64,000 nucleotides of DNA, taken from positions 1,627,001-1,691,000 of the forward strand of contig JAULSN010000005.1 of the NCBI GenBank assembly GCA_033439765.1, given 5' to 3'. This document shows positions 12,220 through 21,576 of this stretch, in pieces. The notes under the pieces were generated by a model. The model searched no databases and was not told where the DNA came from. It saw nothing but the letters and a program-made list of their open reading frames with translations. Numbering within the stretch: position 1 is the first letter of the stretch; each line of letters opens with the position of its first letter. Origin of the DNA: Lasiosphaeria ovina (taxonomy: Eukaryota; Ascomycota; Sordariomycetes; Sordariales; Lasiosphaeriaceae). The position numbers and the translations under genes were made by a program.

Positions 12220-13518
12220 GAGGGGGGTGAAGAAGGGGGGGCTGAAATGTTGTCGCTTTTCTTTTCTTTCCTCTCAGGTCCCGCCCGCCGTTGCCTGGGC
12301 GTATTGTCTTTGCTGGCTCGAAAGGGGCGTACTCGTGCAGTCGAAGGCGGCGAGGATGCAAATGAAGGAAAAAAAGGGGGACACGATGACTGCGCACTGC
12401 CCTGGGGGTGCAGATGCAGAAGCGCGAGATTTTGTTTCCCTGAACGAGGGTGACGAGGAAGGGGAGGGAGACGGGGCGTGTAAGGTAAGGTAAAGTGTGC
12501 AGGCGAGGTGTAGTCACCCCCTCTCGCCCAAATACGGCCTGAACAGCATTGCTGGGATCAATTGGAGTGTGTGCCGGTGGACAGTCGGATTGATGGGTGA
12601 ACAGTCGAACTGATGTCGAACTGCTGGGCCATGTCCGACTCTTAGGTGAACAGCAGTTGAGGTTCTGAGCCCAGCCATCCCGTCCCTCATGGCTTGGATT
12701 TTGGGCCCTCCGTTCGAAAGCTTCTTTTCCCCTGTATGTTTCGACCACTGGATGTTTGCCCCCCCGCACCGCACCACACCGCGCTGCTGGATGCGTCCCC
12801 ATACTGTACCTCTAAGACCAGCTCCGCGCCTTCCCACTACACCTAAGGACAATAATACGTATTGCCCGTTTCGAACATGTTTTCCGTTTTCCCGGATTCA
12901 CGTCTTAATTATCGTTACGCAAAGGGCAGCCTAGGCCAACTTAATCCCCCTCTGCTGCGGTACGTACGAACATGGGAAACTTCCCAGTGCCTCCCCGAAT
13001 GTCGAGGCAAGGTTTTTCAAGCGAGCAGGGCATTGCAGCAAAGTGGCAGGACATGGACAGAAAAAAAAAAGGAAAAAAAAGAAGAAAAAAAGCACAGTCA
13101 GTCTACTTACATGCTCAAGATCAAAGTCTCGTGCCCGACGAGGGCCACGGCCGCTCTGCGTGGTTGCCGCCGCCGTGCGCTCCTCACTACCGCGCGCCGA
13201 GCCGAGGTCAGAACCGTTTGCGCGGAGGGCCTTCTTCAGTCCCTTAGTCGTCTTGCCCGACTGCAGGTTGCGGAACTGGCTGAGGAGCTGCGAGGCCAGG
13301 TCCTTGTTCTCGTCGCTGAACTTGCGGACGCGATCCTGGAACACCCAGTCGTCCCAGCTGCTCTTCCAGCCCTTGTAGTGGATCTTGTACTGGAAGCCCT
13401 CGCCATTGTCGCTCGGCTGCACGTCCAAAATCTTGGCCTCGTAAAGCATCTCCCCGTGGAAGCAGAGCACGCGCTCGTCCTTGGAGAAGGGCGGCTGGGG
13501 CTGCTTTGATGGCGCCAT
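10495..13518 (-). CDS. eaf3: Chromatin modification protein Eaf3 (MRG15 family)
   Basis: This is a subunit shared by the NuA4 histone acetyltransferase and the Rpd3S deacetylase; it reads methylated H3K36 in the nucleus. Four exons (13518-13111, 11215-10944, 10862-10750, 10667-10495) give 321 residues. The N-terminal exon is the chromo-barrel: ERVLCFHGEMLYEAKIL, YKIHYKGWKSSWDDWV, then a basic linker ending DFDLEH. The remaining exons are the MRG domain, from EDAFHSRPSIKLPMPDHLK to KYFVNEYETPSQEYVDQAR. The donor CAT|GTAAGT at 13110 and the acceptor TTGTCGCAG|GAG at 11216, with a GCTAAC branch point, are canonical and in phase 0. The intron between them is therefore 1895 bp, whereas every other intron here is short. 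It encloses a separate same-strand ORF. The two exon groups could in principle be two genes, but neither half alone makes a complete protein. Confidence 0.9.
11295..11999 (-). CDS. Hypothetical ORF nested in the eaf3 intron
   Basis: This is a single-exon ORF of 234 residues read from the first ATG in the frame, on the same strand as eaf3. I do not recognise a family. The N-terminus is basic and Pro/Ser-rich (MPRRMRRTRSK, then repeated PP/PSP). The central 110 residues look like a folded domain with alternating helices: ELEARWFAASHRR, FDRVDLIERALNRR, KRKNLTDKLVAYWNGLHEDW, KTKFAAARAFVGNDVKLR. The last 50 residues are Ser-rich. There is no signal peptide or membrane segment. The stop lies 80 bp before the eaf3 acceptor, so the ORF is wholly inside the intron. 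It may be a real nested gene or a fortuitous ORF; the helix-rich centre favours a gene. Confidence 0.5.
   Translation of the reverse strand: MHPLAPTMPRRMRRTRSKTQGPPQGPPQSLPPSSPLPSPSKPIPFEELEARWFAASHRRDTLRVTPTKKTSVYFLKSGRTKSFDGRFDRVDLIERALNRRQNDHPKVIAAMKRKNLTDKLVAYWNGLHEDWRIVPLAGVAAPEDRYVSFKTKFAAARAFVGNDVKLRILIEHQQLLPAKSADTKPAEVRSLSLSKPTSAQVGSKVLSRSLLSSIERPTVHCTSPIPMSSGHGFV
12173..12219. repeat. (GA)n microsatellite
   Basis: A nearly perfect GA dinucleotide run with one interruption, inside the eaf3 intron. Confidence 0.9.
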
Positions 13519-14187
13519 TTTATCCTCGAGAGTCCGGTTGCGTGAGTAATGAGTCCTGGGATATTGGCGCGCGAGTGTGAGAGCAATCCTTGGCGAGTTG
13601 GCGGGTGAGTCGCGTGTTTCCGAGACGATATACCTAATTCCCTTGGGTCGGTCTTTCCTGTTTGGCAGGTTGTTGTGGACTGACTCAACCCTAATAAGTG
13701 AGTGCCTTGACGCGTCGATGTCGATGTCGATGTGGCTCCGGCGGCCTGCCAAAAGCTACGTAGCAAGGTTATGAGTGCGGCGTGGTGAAAAATGGGTGGG
13801 GCTGCGCTGCGGCGGTGGGAAGTGAGTCGTCTGGACCCGAGCCAAAATCACCATGATGAGATGAGAAAGGAGAGTGAAAAGCACAGATCACGGGAACACG
13901 TGTGCTGGCCACCCCCTCCCCTCCGACCTTTCTCCCCCTCCCCTGGCGACTGGGCCAACCAACCCCCACACCAACGGTAGTCGCGTTCCTCTTCAACAAC
14001 TTGGTAGGTAGGATCAACTTCACTGTCATCGACCTTTTTTTTTTTTGCTTCATTTAGAGTTATTGGGGTATTGACAACTATTCCTGCAGTTTTCGGTTTT
14101 TTATTTTATTTTCATTTGTCATACGCCTCACGCCTAAGTACTCACTCTTGCTGTCTCCACACTCAATCACCAAACCCAAAATTCGCC
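13519..14187. promoter_or_regulatory. Divergent promoter eaf3/nkp2 with GACGCGTC
   Basis: This is a 669-bp gap between two divergent start codons. The octamer GACGCGTC is at 13709-13716, 191 bp from the eaf3 ATG. TCGCGT also occurs at 13610-13615 and 13981-13986. A poly-T run precedes the nkp2 start region. MBF-type control is inferred. Confidence 0.45.
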
Positions 14188-14802
14188 ATGGCACCCAGCG
14201 AGTTAAAGATCTTAAGCAACTACCTGCTGGTCCCTGCGCAGCTGCCTGCCGTCATATCCCTCCAGGAGTTCACTAGCCTGTTCCCGCGATCGCTGCAGTC
14301 GTCGCCGCACATCCGCAGCCTGTACCGAGATCTCCAGAGCCAGAGAAACGCGCTGGTAGATTCTGTGGCTGCTGAAATCGAGAGCGAGGTCAAGAAGGGC
14401 AAATTGCAGCGCCGCACGGTGATCAAGGAGAGACGCCTGGCACAGCTAGACGAGCAGGACGATGAGATCGAGATCGAGCGAATGGTGAGACTCGTGGTTG
14501 AGCGGTAATGTGAACGCCACAGCGCTGACGCCAGTTGACAGCTATTCGGGGCTGCGTCAAACACGCAGAGCTCTAGGCATAGCATCAACTCAATCCTTCC
14601 AGAGTTGGAAGGTGCCATTGCAGAAGTCGAGAATGAGCTCCAGCGCCTGGGAGAGGAAGAAGCCAGTCTAATGGCTTCTGTCCGGCAGACGGTCGGGGGC
14701 ATGAGCGACCTCCGCTACGGCCGCCTTGCCAACAGTCACCTCCGCGAGCAGGTGCTCGAGGGCTTGGCCGATCTAAAGGCGACTTGCGACGGGAAGAATT
14801 GA
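14188..14802 (+). CDS. nkp2: Kinetochore protein Nkp2/Cnl2
   Basis: This is an inner-kinetochore (CCAN) protein of the Cnl2/NKP2 family, which associates with the COMA/Sim4 group at centromeres. Two exons (14188-14484, 14542-14802), joined in phase 0 after ERM, give 185 residues. The conserved N-terminus is ILSNYLLVPAQLPAVISLQEFTSLFP, followed by RSLYRDLQSQRN. The C-terminal half is coiled coil (LEGAIAEVENELQRLGEEEASL). The start ATG sits in a good context (CGCCATGGC). The gene is head-to-head with eaf3, and the cenp-q gene is 2.1 kb downstream with one gene between them. Family assignment rests on the N-terminal block and length, which fit well. Confidence 0.85.
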
Positions 14803-15011
14803 TTACGATTCAGAAAGCGCCCTATCTCCCTGATTGCGCTTGAAAATCCCCAGCCCCATAACAGGCAACATATGCACAAAAAGCACAATCCCTCCGTTCT
14901 CGACCTCCCAACAAGCCGCCAGGTTTCCCAAACAAAGAAAAAACGGTGGCCAGACATCCTCCGGAACACAGATTAAAACCTTAACTATTTATAAGACTCA
15001 ACAGAGCCCGT

Positions 15012-15951
15012 TTAAGAGCGGGCGTCTCCCGGGGCAGCACCTCGAGCGGCGGCAGCAGCAGCAGCCGCGGCGGCAGGGCCACCGGGGCGGGTAGAGGGAC
15101 GGTTCCTGCCAGGCGTTAATACCAAGCATCTTCGGCACTGTCGACAACATGCAACTTACATCATGGATCTGCTGAAGAAGGACACAAAGAGCATCATGGC
15201 CCACGAGGGGATGGCGTTGAACCCCCAGAGGAGGTAGGCCACAGGCACCGCCAGGCCATTCTTGGCCAGGACGCCATCAAATGGATGGAAGTAGCTATCG
15301 ATCAGATAGAATGCCTTCTTGTCATCATTGGCATACAGGTCCAGAATGGTCTGCGACGTCGTCGTGGTAAGGTTCAGGCGCTTCCAGTAGACGTCGATGG
15401 CGGCCGGGGCAGGGAGCATCTCGAAGATCCAAAGCGCTCCGGTAGTGGCAGACCAGCTGTTGCACAGAATCCTCTCGTCGTCACAGTTGATCATGGCGAC
15501 GTGGGGAGACTTGGATAAGGTGGCGAACTTGGCTACCGTCTCGTTGAAGGCGGCCTCGACCTTGGCGCAGTGACCTGTGCCAGGCGATGCATGGTCAGCT
15601 CGTGCATCAAGCCGGCGCAAGGACAGAGTCGGACTCACCAAAGCATGTCTTGTTGCCCCCGGTAATCAAGACATACCACTCCTCGGGCTGTGTGGCATCG
15701 GGCTTCACAGGGGCGTAGAGCGTATCCTTCCAGGTGTTAAGGGAAAGGGTCTCGATCTTCTTTGCGCCGACAACCTTTGCCTTGGAGGACTTGGTGGAAG
15801 AGGCGGCGACGGGGTCTTGCTTGGCAGCCTCGGGAGCAGCGACGAAGTTGCCGAGGAAGTTCTGGAACTTGGCCTTGTACTCTTGGAAGGGGCTCTCAGC
15901 AGCGGCCGCGAGCAGCGGCAGCGCTAGAAGGGCCGATGTAGTGAAGCGCAT
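15012..15951 (-). CDS. Secretory-pathway thioredoxin-like membrane protein
   Basis: Three exons (15951-15639, 15574-15160, 15105-15012) give 273 residues. A clear signal peptide, MRFTTSALLALPLLAAAA, starts the protein. The core WYVLITGGNKTCFGHCAKVE, followed by NETVAKFA and then HVAMINCDDERILCNSW, resembles a thioredoxin-fold strand-turn-helix. The cysteines are spaced CxxxC, not the usual CxxC. A hydrophobic segment VPVAYLLWGFNAIPSWAMMLFVSFF near residue 230 probably anchors it in the ER membrane. The third exon encodes an Ala-rich tail (NRPSTRPGGPAAAAA). I know similar conserved fungal proteins but not an established function. It is head-to-head with the cenp-q gene. Redox activity is only an inference. 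Confidence 0.75.
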
Positions 15952-16904
15952 TGTGGCGTGGGTTTGTGGTTGAGATGGGGGTTGGAGCCTCGTATTTGGA
16001 AAGAGAGGGGAAATGGGAGCCTGGACAGCGGTTGGGCGAAAAGGCCAACGAGACTACGGCGTAGATTAAAATGATGTAAGGAATGAGGGGTCGGCGCAAA
16101 AAGCCAAGTTAAAAAAGCTAGGTAAGCACTTTGGATTGAAGAAAAAAAGGAAAATGAATGGACGATGACAACAACTCTTTCGTCGCAAGAGCAAGAACAA
16201 CGGAGTGTTGATGTGAAGAAGCAAAACTGGGCGCGATCAGGGACTGCGCCGGGTTTCTTTTATTGATCCTGTTCTTTTGATTACGGTTTGCCGTCGGGCT
16301 AGGGTTGTAGCTCGGGCTTCTTGGGCGATGTGTTGTCCAGGGAGCCGGTAAAAATCCTGATACGGTTTAGGCAGGTGGAATCATCCGCTTTCTTAACGAC
16401 AGCTGATGGACGACCCCATTGGCTGCCACACACCTCCAGCGTATTGCGTCGTAAACCCAAATTCCCCAACAAGTGGCGCTGCGAGCTCTCTCTCCGCCAC
16501 AGTCTGGGGGTCTTGTTCACAGTTCAACTTTTGTTGGAGTTGCGGGTTGCATTGTGGCTGAAGCGCAATCGATACGTATCGATATCTGAGCTGAGGGGCA
16601 GGGGAGAGGGGAGAACAACCTCATCACCCACGCCAGGCCAATCTTTTGGCCTGCACATATCTAGACGTCAAGTATCAATATTGTAAGGCTATGGCTATGG
16701 CTATGGCTATGGCCTGGCGATTGCTCGCTCTAGAAATTCAATTAACAGATTTTTAGGCGCCCAAACCTCCGGACCAGAGACGCAAACGCGGTCGCCCGTC
16801 GGACGCGTCTTAAAGCTGCAAGTACCCAGAGCGCGTCGCGTCCCGAAGCTCAAGCAAGACGCCCCCTCGCAGAGCGGTCGCCATTGCACACGTCTAAAGA
16901 CCAT
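15952..16904. promoter_or_regulatory. Divergent promoter region upstream of cenp-q with GACGCG boxes
   Basis: GACGCGTC lies at 16802-16809 and TCGCGTC at 16836-16842, 95 and 62 bp before the cenp-q ATG. The same octamer is found upstream of rfc5 and between eaf3 and nkp2. A GGCTAT tandem repeat (16687-16713) is nearby. Regulation by an MBF-like factor is inferred. Confidence 0.5.
16687..16713. repeat. (GGCTAT)4.5 tandem repeat
   Basis: Four and a half perfect 6-bp units in the cenp-q promoter. Confidence 0.9.
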
Positions 16905-18798
16905 ATGTCACGGCCCGATGCGACAGCTGGGCCGAGGAAACGAGGGAGACTGCGGAAGAGTTTAGACGTGGTGCCGCCTCCGGAGGAAGAACTGGCTCCG
17001 GTCGCGAAGCGAACTCGTCGCGTTGCAGAACCTGAACCTATACCTGAGCCGGAACCTCCAGTCGCGGCACCGGAAGCTCCAATGCCTAAAAAGAGGGGGA
17101 GCTCTGGAAAGAACGCAGAAAACGACCCCGAACACGGCCAGCCAACAGCAGATCCCCGGCCGCGCAAACGCATAAAACCGTCTGCGACAACGAACCAGGC
17201 GACAGAAGTGGCCGTCCGGGAGTCGGACCCCAGTAGCAAACAGCAAGCTTCCTCGGACAATCCGCAACAGAAGGCACAGAAACGTACGCGCGCTGTTGCT
17301 GATAAGGGCAGAGACGAGCCAGAGACATCGGTTCGCCGAAGCACGAGAGAGCGACGCTCCGCAGATGACCAGCCTTGGTGGGCTCCCAACACAAGCGAAG
17401 CATCTCCAGATGCTAGCCGCAAAGGCGGGCAAGGATCAAATGGCTCATCTAAGAATCTGGGCCGTGATCGCTCGTCGCTGGGAGACGTTGCTGTTACACA
17501 GGCACAGAACCAATTCCCGGCACAGCCGCGAGGCCCGCAGCGCAAGACTAAGACTACCGAACCCGCTCTGGTCACGTCCGCCGAGCCGAGCAGCACCTCC
17601 AGTGGTGCCGCAAAAGTATCTAAGAAGACGCCAGAGACTGTGGCCGAAAAGAAGCGCAGGCCTGGACGTCCGTCACTGTCTGATCCGAGTCTTGCGTCAG
17701 GACCCGCGGAAAAGGACACTAGTCAGCAGCGACGTCGTGGGGCGGGAAGCAACGCCATAGAAGAGAACGGCGACCCGGACGCCCAGACACGACGGCGATC
17801 CGCGAATGGAAAGGGCAAGGCTGACCCATCTCGCGACCAAGAGGCCGGTCCGGCAACTCGAGTCACTGCCGCACCGAAATTTCGCCAACTAACGTCTCGG
17901 ACGAGGCAAATCCCACGGTCAACTATCTCGGCGAAATGGACCACTCTCGACCAGCCGTCCATCGCAGCCGTCAACAGCATCATATCAGATGCGTCGCGCC
18001 CCGTGCTGCTACAGCTACGTGGCCGGGAGAACCGACAGGAGCAGGCGCAGACCATTCTGGGACTGTTTACCTCGCGGCTGCACCGCAAGCTCGTCAAGGG
18101 GTTTCCGTTTCCTCCGCCGACATTGCCGTGGGGTGGTGGTGGTGGTGGTGGTGGTGGGCGTAACAGCAACGCCGCGGGGACAGGCGGCGGTGGCGGTGGC
18201 CACGAGCCCGAGCTCGACTTTGAACGGACGGTGCACGCGATCCAGGCGGCCGAGAAGACGCTGGACCCTCTCCTACACTCGGTCGCGCTGCTCACTACCG
18301 AGAAGGAGAGGGAGGAGGCGGCGCTGGAGAGGGAGTACAAAGCGTTGCGCGCGCTGGAGACGAACGCCAAGACCGAGGCCCGGGGCTGGCGGGATCGGGC
18401 CAAGCGTGACCATGTACTGGCGCCGGAGAGGCAGCGAGTGCTTGATGACGAAGGAGCACCGGCGAGGGAGCCCGACGAGGCTCTCGAAATGGTTGTCAAG
18501 AAGGCAGAGGACTCCTTGGGTAGCGGTGTTTTTAAGGTGAGTTCAAGTTCTATGATCCTCCCCCCCCCCCCAATATTTGCTCCCTAGCTCCTTGTAACAC
18601 CCATGTCAGGATATTGGCGAAGACGCAGAGTTGCTCGCGCTCTCTAAACAGATCAGTAACCACATGGAGAGCATGAAGGGCAACCTCCAGCAGATTGACG
18701 GGATCATTCCCGCCATTGCGAAGAGCAAAGCGGCGTTGCAGGGCGTGCTACAGCAGCATCTCGACCCTCAACAATATGACCGGGTGGTGCTTGGCTAG
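16905..18798 (+). CDS. CENP-Q / Fta7-like inner-kinetochore protein
   Basis: This is a subunit of the CENP-P/Q (COMA/Sim4) part of the constitutive centromere network. Two exons (16905-18536, 18610-18798), phase 0, give 606 residues. The first ATG is 16905; the frame is open upstream but without ATG. The N-terminal 330 residues are disordered, rich in KR and PE motifs (AGPRKRGRLRKSL, an AT-hook-like stretch). The conserved part begins PKFRQLTSRTRQIPRSTISAKW and contains RLHRKLVKGFPFPPPT. A coiled coil (EKEREEAALEREYKALRALE) continues into exon 2 (LLALSKQISNHMESMKGNLQQID). A poly-Gly loop (18132-18157 and following) interrupts the domain. S. pombe Fta7 is much shorter because it lacks the long N-terminal tail. 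The intron contains a C10 run. Confidence 0.8.
18132..18157 (+). repeat. (GGT)n coding microsatellite
   Basis: Encodes a Gly run inside the CENP-Q-like protein, probably a length-variable loop. Confidence 0.85.
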
Positions 18799-19671
18799 CA
18801 TGTCAGGAGAGAAGGATAGCTAGAGTGACAGTCTGGATTTTGCTTTTTGAAAGAACGGATGGGTTGGCGTTTAGGGGGGGCGTGTGCGGGTGTCTGTCTG
18901 TTGTTTGACTGGGCACCGAGGCAAGCGGAATGGATAACGATATACCCCGGCGGATTTGTGTTCTGGCGCGTCCTGTAGTTTATGAAGGCATATTTTTGAT
19001 TCACTGCCGATAGGGGAGGCCCAGACAAAATAGGGGCTTCCGGGTACAGCTAGAGCATTACGAATTCAGACCATGGGTCAATGGGAAAAAGCAGGAGCCG
19101 GAAGCAAGGAATTATACCGTTTCATTTCCATTACGTATGCGATTGATGTTCGTCTGTGTGTTCAGAACTCATTCCATGTCTTTGTGCCTGGGGAACAGGT
19201 CAACCTGTCGAGCGGAGAAGAGGAACACCGCTGAGTGCTTCCCAGCCAGCGACTGGTCCGTGCGCTGAGCAACCTCCAGCAATTGGCCCGTCTCCTCCAA
19301 AGCGCATCCATCAAAAGTTTGGGCAGCCTTTCACTATAAGACGCGACGATTTTTTTTATTTTTTTTTATAAAAGAGAAGCTAGGTATCCGTACCTTAGTG
19401 CCTAGTGGCAAGCAGCACCATCCCATCTCAACGACGGGGGCAGTACCCTGGAACCGTTTGCAGCCCCGACCGGTCAGGATTATTGACTTGACTTCAAATT
19501 GTTCAATTGGCTCCGAACGCCTGCCAAATGCTGCCCGGGCGCATCAGAGTTTTCCTCAGACCGTCATCCACATCCAGCTGCACACCACTCAATCTCACTC
19601 TCAGTCTCACTCGCATCTGTCACAGCCAACTCAGGACACGCGCATTTTTCTGGTCCAGATCTCGCTTTACC
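18799..19671. other. Intergenic between cenp-q and trm2
   Basis: No separate gene is seen. The last 144 bases (19528-19671) are open in the trm2 frame and may be a translated N-terminal extension. Confidence 0.5.
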
Positions 19672-21576
19672 ATGGCGATGGCAGCCGTCGACGGAGGAGG
19701 GGGAGTGAACTATGCGCCGCCGCCGAGCGCAGGGGCGGCGGGAGCGGGACCAGGGACCAAGCGGTCTCACCCAGGCGGCCAGCGCCAGAACAAGTTTGGA
19801 AAGAAAATGAGAAGCAAGCAAAAGAAGCCCGTCCAGGAGGGCTCCCACGACGAGGTGCTTTTAATGGATGTGCAAACCCTGCTGGCGGCTTCTAAGATCT
19901 CGGATGACGGCGCCGCAGCCGCAGACAGCGCGGTACAGCCACCTCTGCCAGAACAGGGCTCCGAGATCGAGGTCGACGTTGTCGAGATGTCGTCGACGGG
20001 CGACGGCCTGGCCAAGCAAAAAGGCTCGGACCAGATCTACGTCGTGCCGTTCGCAGTGCCCGGCGACACGGTCAAGGTCAAGGTCTACCGCCACCTGCCC
20101 GACGAGGGCTACACAGTGGCCGACTTCATCTCGGTCACAAAGCCATCTCCGCTTCGCGACGACAGCCGCATCCAGTGCAAGTACTTTGCTAAGTGCTCCG
20201 GCTGCCAGTTCCAGATGCTCGACTACGCCGAGCAGCTGCGGCGCAAGCGGCAGATCGTCGTCAAGGCCTACCGCAACTTCTCCCAGCTGCCGCCCGAGCT
20301 GGTCCCCGACGTTCTCGACACCATCGGCAGCCCGCTCCAGTACAACTACCGCACCAAGCTGACGCCGCACTTTGACGGCCCCCCCGGCGGTGGCCGGCAC
20401 AGCAAGAAGCCGCACCAGGAGATGCCACCCTTTGGCTTCACTCCCAAGACGTCGCGGCGCATCCTGGATATCGAGGACTGCCCCATCGCCACCGAGACGG
20501 TGCGCAAGGGCATAACGCAGGAGCGCGAGCGCTTGGCCGTCGAGTTTGGAAAGTACACAAGAGGCGCCACCATCCTCCTTCGCGAGAGCACCCAAAGGGT
20601 CCCCAAATCGCAAAACGGGTCCATAGAATCAGCAGGGACACAGCCGTCTCCCCCGGCGGCTTCCGTCGTGGTCGAGACAGACACGTACACGGACTACAAG
20701 ACGGTCATCACGGACCAGAACGCCACCAGCACCGAGTACATTGACGACTTCATCTTCACCAACCCGGCGGGCGCCTTCTTCCAGAACAACAACTCGATCC
20801 TGCCGCCCTTTACCGCCTACATCCGGGAGCACATCCTCCCGCCTGCCGGCAGCAGCGGCGCGAAGCCCGTGCGGAACCTCATCGACGCCTACTCGGGATC
20901 GGGCCTGTTCACCATCACGCAGGCGGCCCTGTTCCCCGGCGGCAGCATCGGCATCGACATTGCCGAGAAGTCGATCCAGTTCGCGCGCCGCAACGCCGAG
21001 CTCAACGGCCTCGTCGCCATGTCGACGCCCTCGCCGTCGCCGCCGCGTCGAGGAAGCCGCAGCAACTCACCACCAGCAGCAGCAGCAGCAGCAGCAGCAA
21101 GGAAACAAGAAGAGGAGGCAGCAGCAGCAGCAAAGGGCCGCTACCGCTTCATCGCGGCCGACGCGCCCGAGCTCTTCAAGAGCGTGGCGCGCTACGACCC
21201 GGACGAGACGGTCGTGGTGCTGGATCCGCCGCGCAAGGGCTGCGACGCGAGCTTCCTGCGACAGCTGCTGCAGTTTGCGCCGCGGCGCGTCGTCTACGTC
21301 AGCTGCAACGTGCACACGCAGGCGCGCGACGTCGGCGTGCTGGTGCGCGGCGAGGTCGAGGACGTTGCCGCCAATAGCAACAACACTAACACGTCCGCGA
21401 CAACAGCAGAAGGAGAAGCTAACACCGTAGAAGCAGGAGAAGACAACAAGAAGAAGAACAAGACAGGCGGCGTCCGGTACGAGATTGAGAGCATCAGGGG
21501 CTTCGACTTCTTCCCGCAGACGGGCCACGTCGAGGGCGTGGCCATTCTGAACCGGGTCGATGCCGGCAAGGAATAA
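19672..21576 (+). CDS. trm2: tRNA (uracil-5-)-methyltransferase Trm2 (TrmA/RumA family)
   Basis: This enzyme uses S-adenosylmethionine to methylate uridine 54 of tRNA (T-loop ribothymidine). It is a single exon of 634 residues from the Kozak-like ACCATGG. A TRAM domain (GDGLAKQKGSDQIYVVPFA) comes first. A CKYFAKCSGC cluster (about 169-178) has the C-x5-C-x2-C spacing of the RumA iron-sulfur site. The Rossmann methyltransferase domain has DAYSGSGLFTI, DPPRKGCD and the nucleophile motif VYVSCNVHTQARD (Cys about 544). Two low-complexity insertions are odd: a Ser/Ala/Gln run at 21030-21135 inside the methyltransferase fold, and an Asn/Thr/Lys-rich loop near 21370-21465. An upstream in-frame ATG at 19528 would add 48 basic residues resembling a mitochondrial presequence. 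Confidence 0.92.
   Translation: MAMAAVDGGGGVNYAPPPSAGAAGAGPGTKRSHPGGQRQNKFGKKMRSKQKKPVQEGSHDEVLLMDVQTLLAASKISDDGAAAADSAVQPPLPEQGSEIEVDVVEMSSTGDGLAKQKGSDQIYVVPFAVPGDTVKVKVYRHLPDEGYTVADFISVTKPSPLRDDSRIQCKYFAKCSGCQFQMLDYAEQLRRKRQIVVKAYRNFSQLPPELVPDVLDTIGSPLQYNYRTKLTPHFDGPPGGGRHSKKPHQEMPPFGFTPKTSRRILDIEDCPIATETVRKGITQERERLAVEFGKYTRGATILLRESTQRVPKSQNGSIESAGTQPSPPAASVVVETDTYTDYKTVITDQNATSTEYIDDFIFTNPAGAFFQNNNSILPPFTAYIREHILPPAGSSGAKPVRNLIDAYSGSGLFTITQAALFPGGSIGIDIAEKSIQFARRNAELNGLVAMSTPSPSPPRRGSRSNSPPAAAAAAAARKQEEEAAAAAKGRYRFIAADAPELFKSVARYDPDETVVVLDPPRKGCDASFLRQLLQFAPRRVVYVSCNVHTQARDVGVLVRGEVEDVAANSNNTNTSATTAEGEANTVEAGEDNKKKNKTGGVRYEIESIRGFDFFPQTGHVEGVAILNRVDAGKE
21072..21099 (+). repeat. (AGC)n coding microsatellite in trm2
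   Basis: A trinucleotide run read as poly-Ala in the trm2 frame, inside the catalytic domain. Confidence 0.85.

Larger units (their letters stand above)
11216..13110 (-). other. 1.9-kb intron of eaf3
   Basis: The donor GTAAGTAGAC and acceptor GCTAACATGTTGTCGCAG are both canonical. The intron holds an ORF at 11295-11999, a GA/TC microsatellite at 12173-12219, and about 1 kb of apparently non-coding sequence on the 5' side that could be the promoter of the nested ORF. Confidence 0.8.

Noticed and set aside
16850..17719. 289-codon minus-strand ORF
   Set aside because: Antisense to the disordered N-terminus of the CENP-Q-like protein, no start context or domain.
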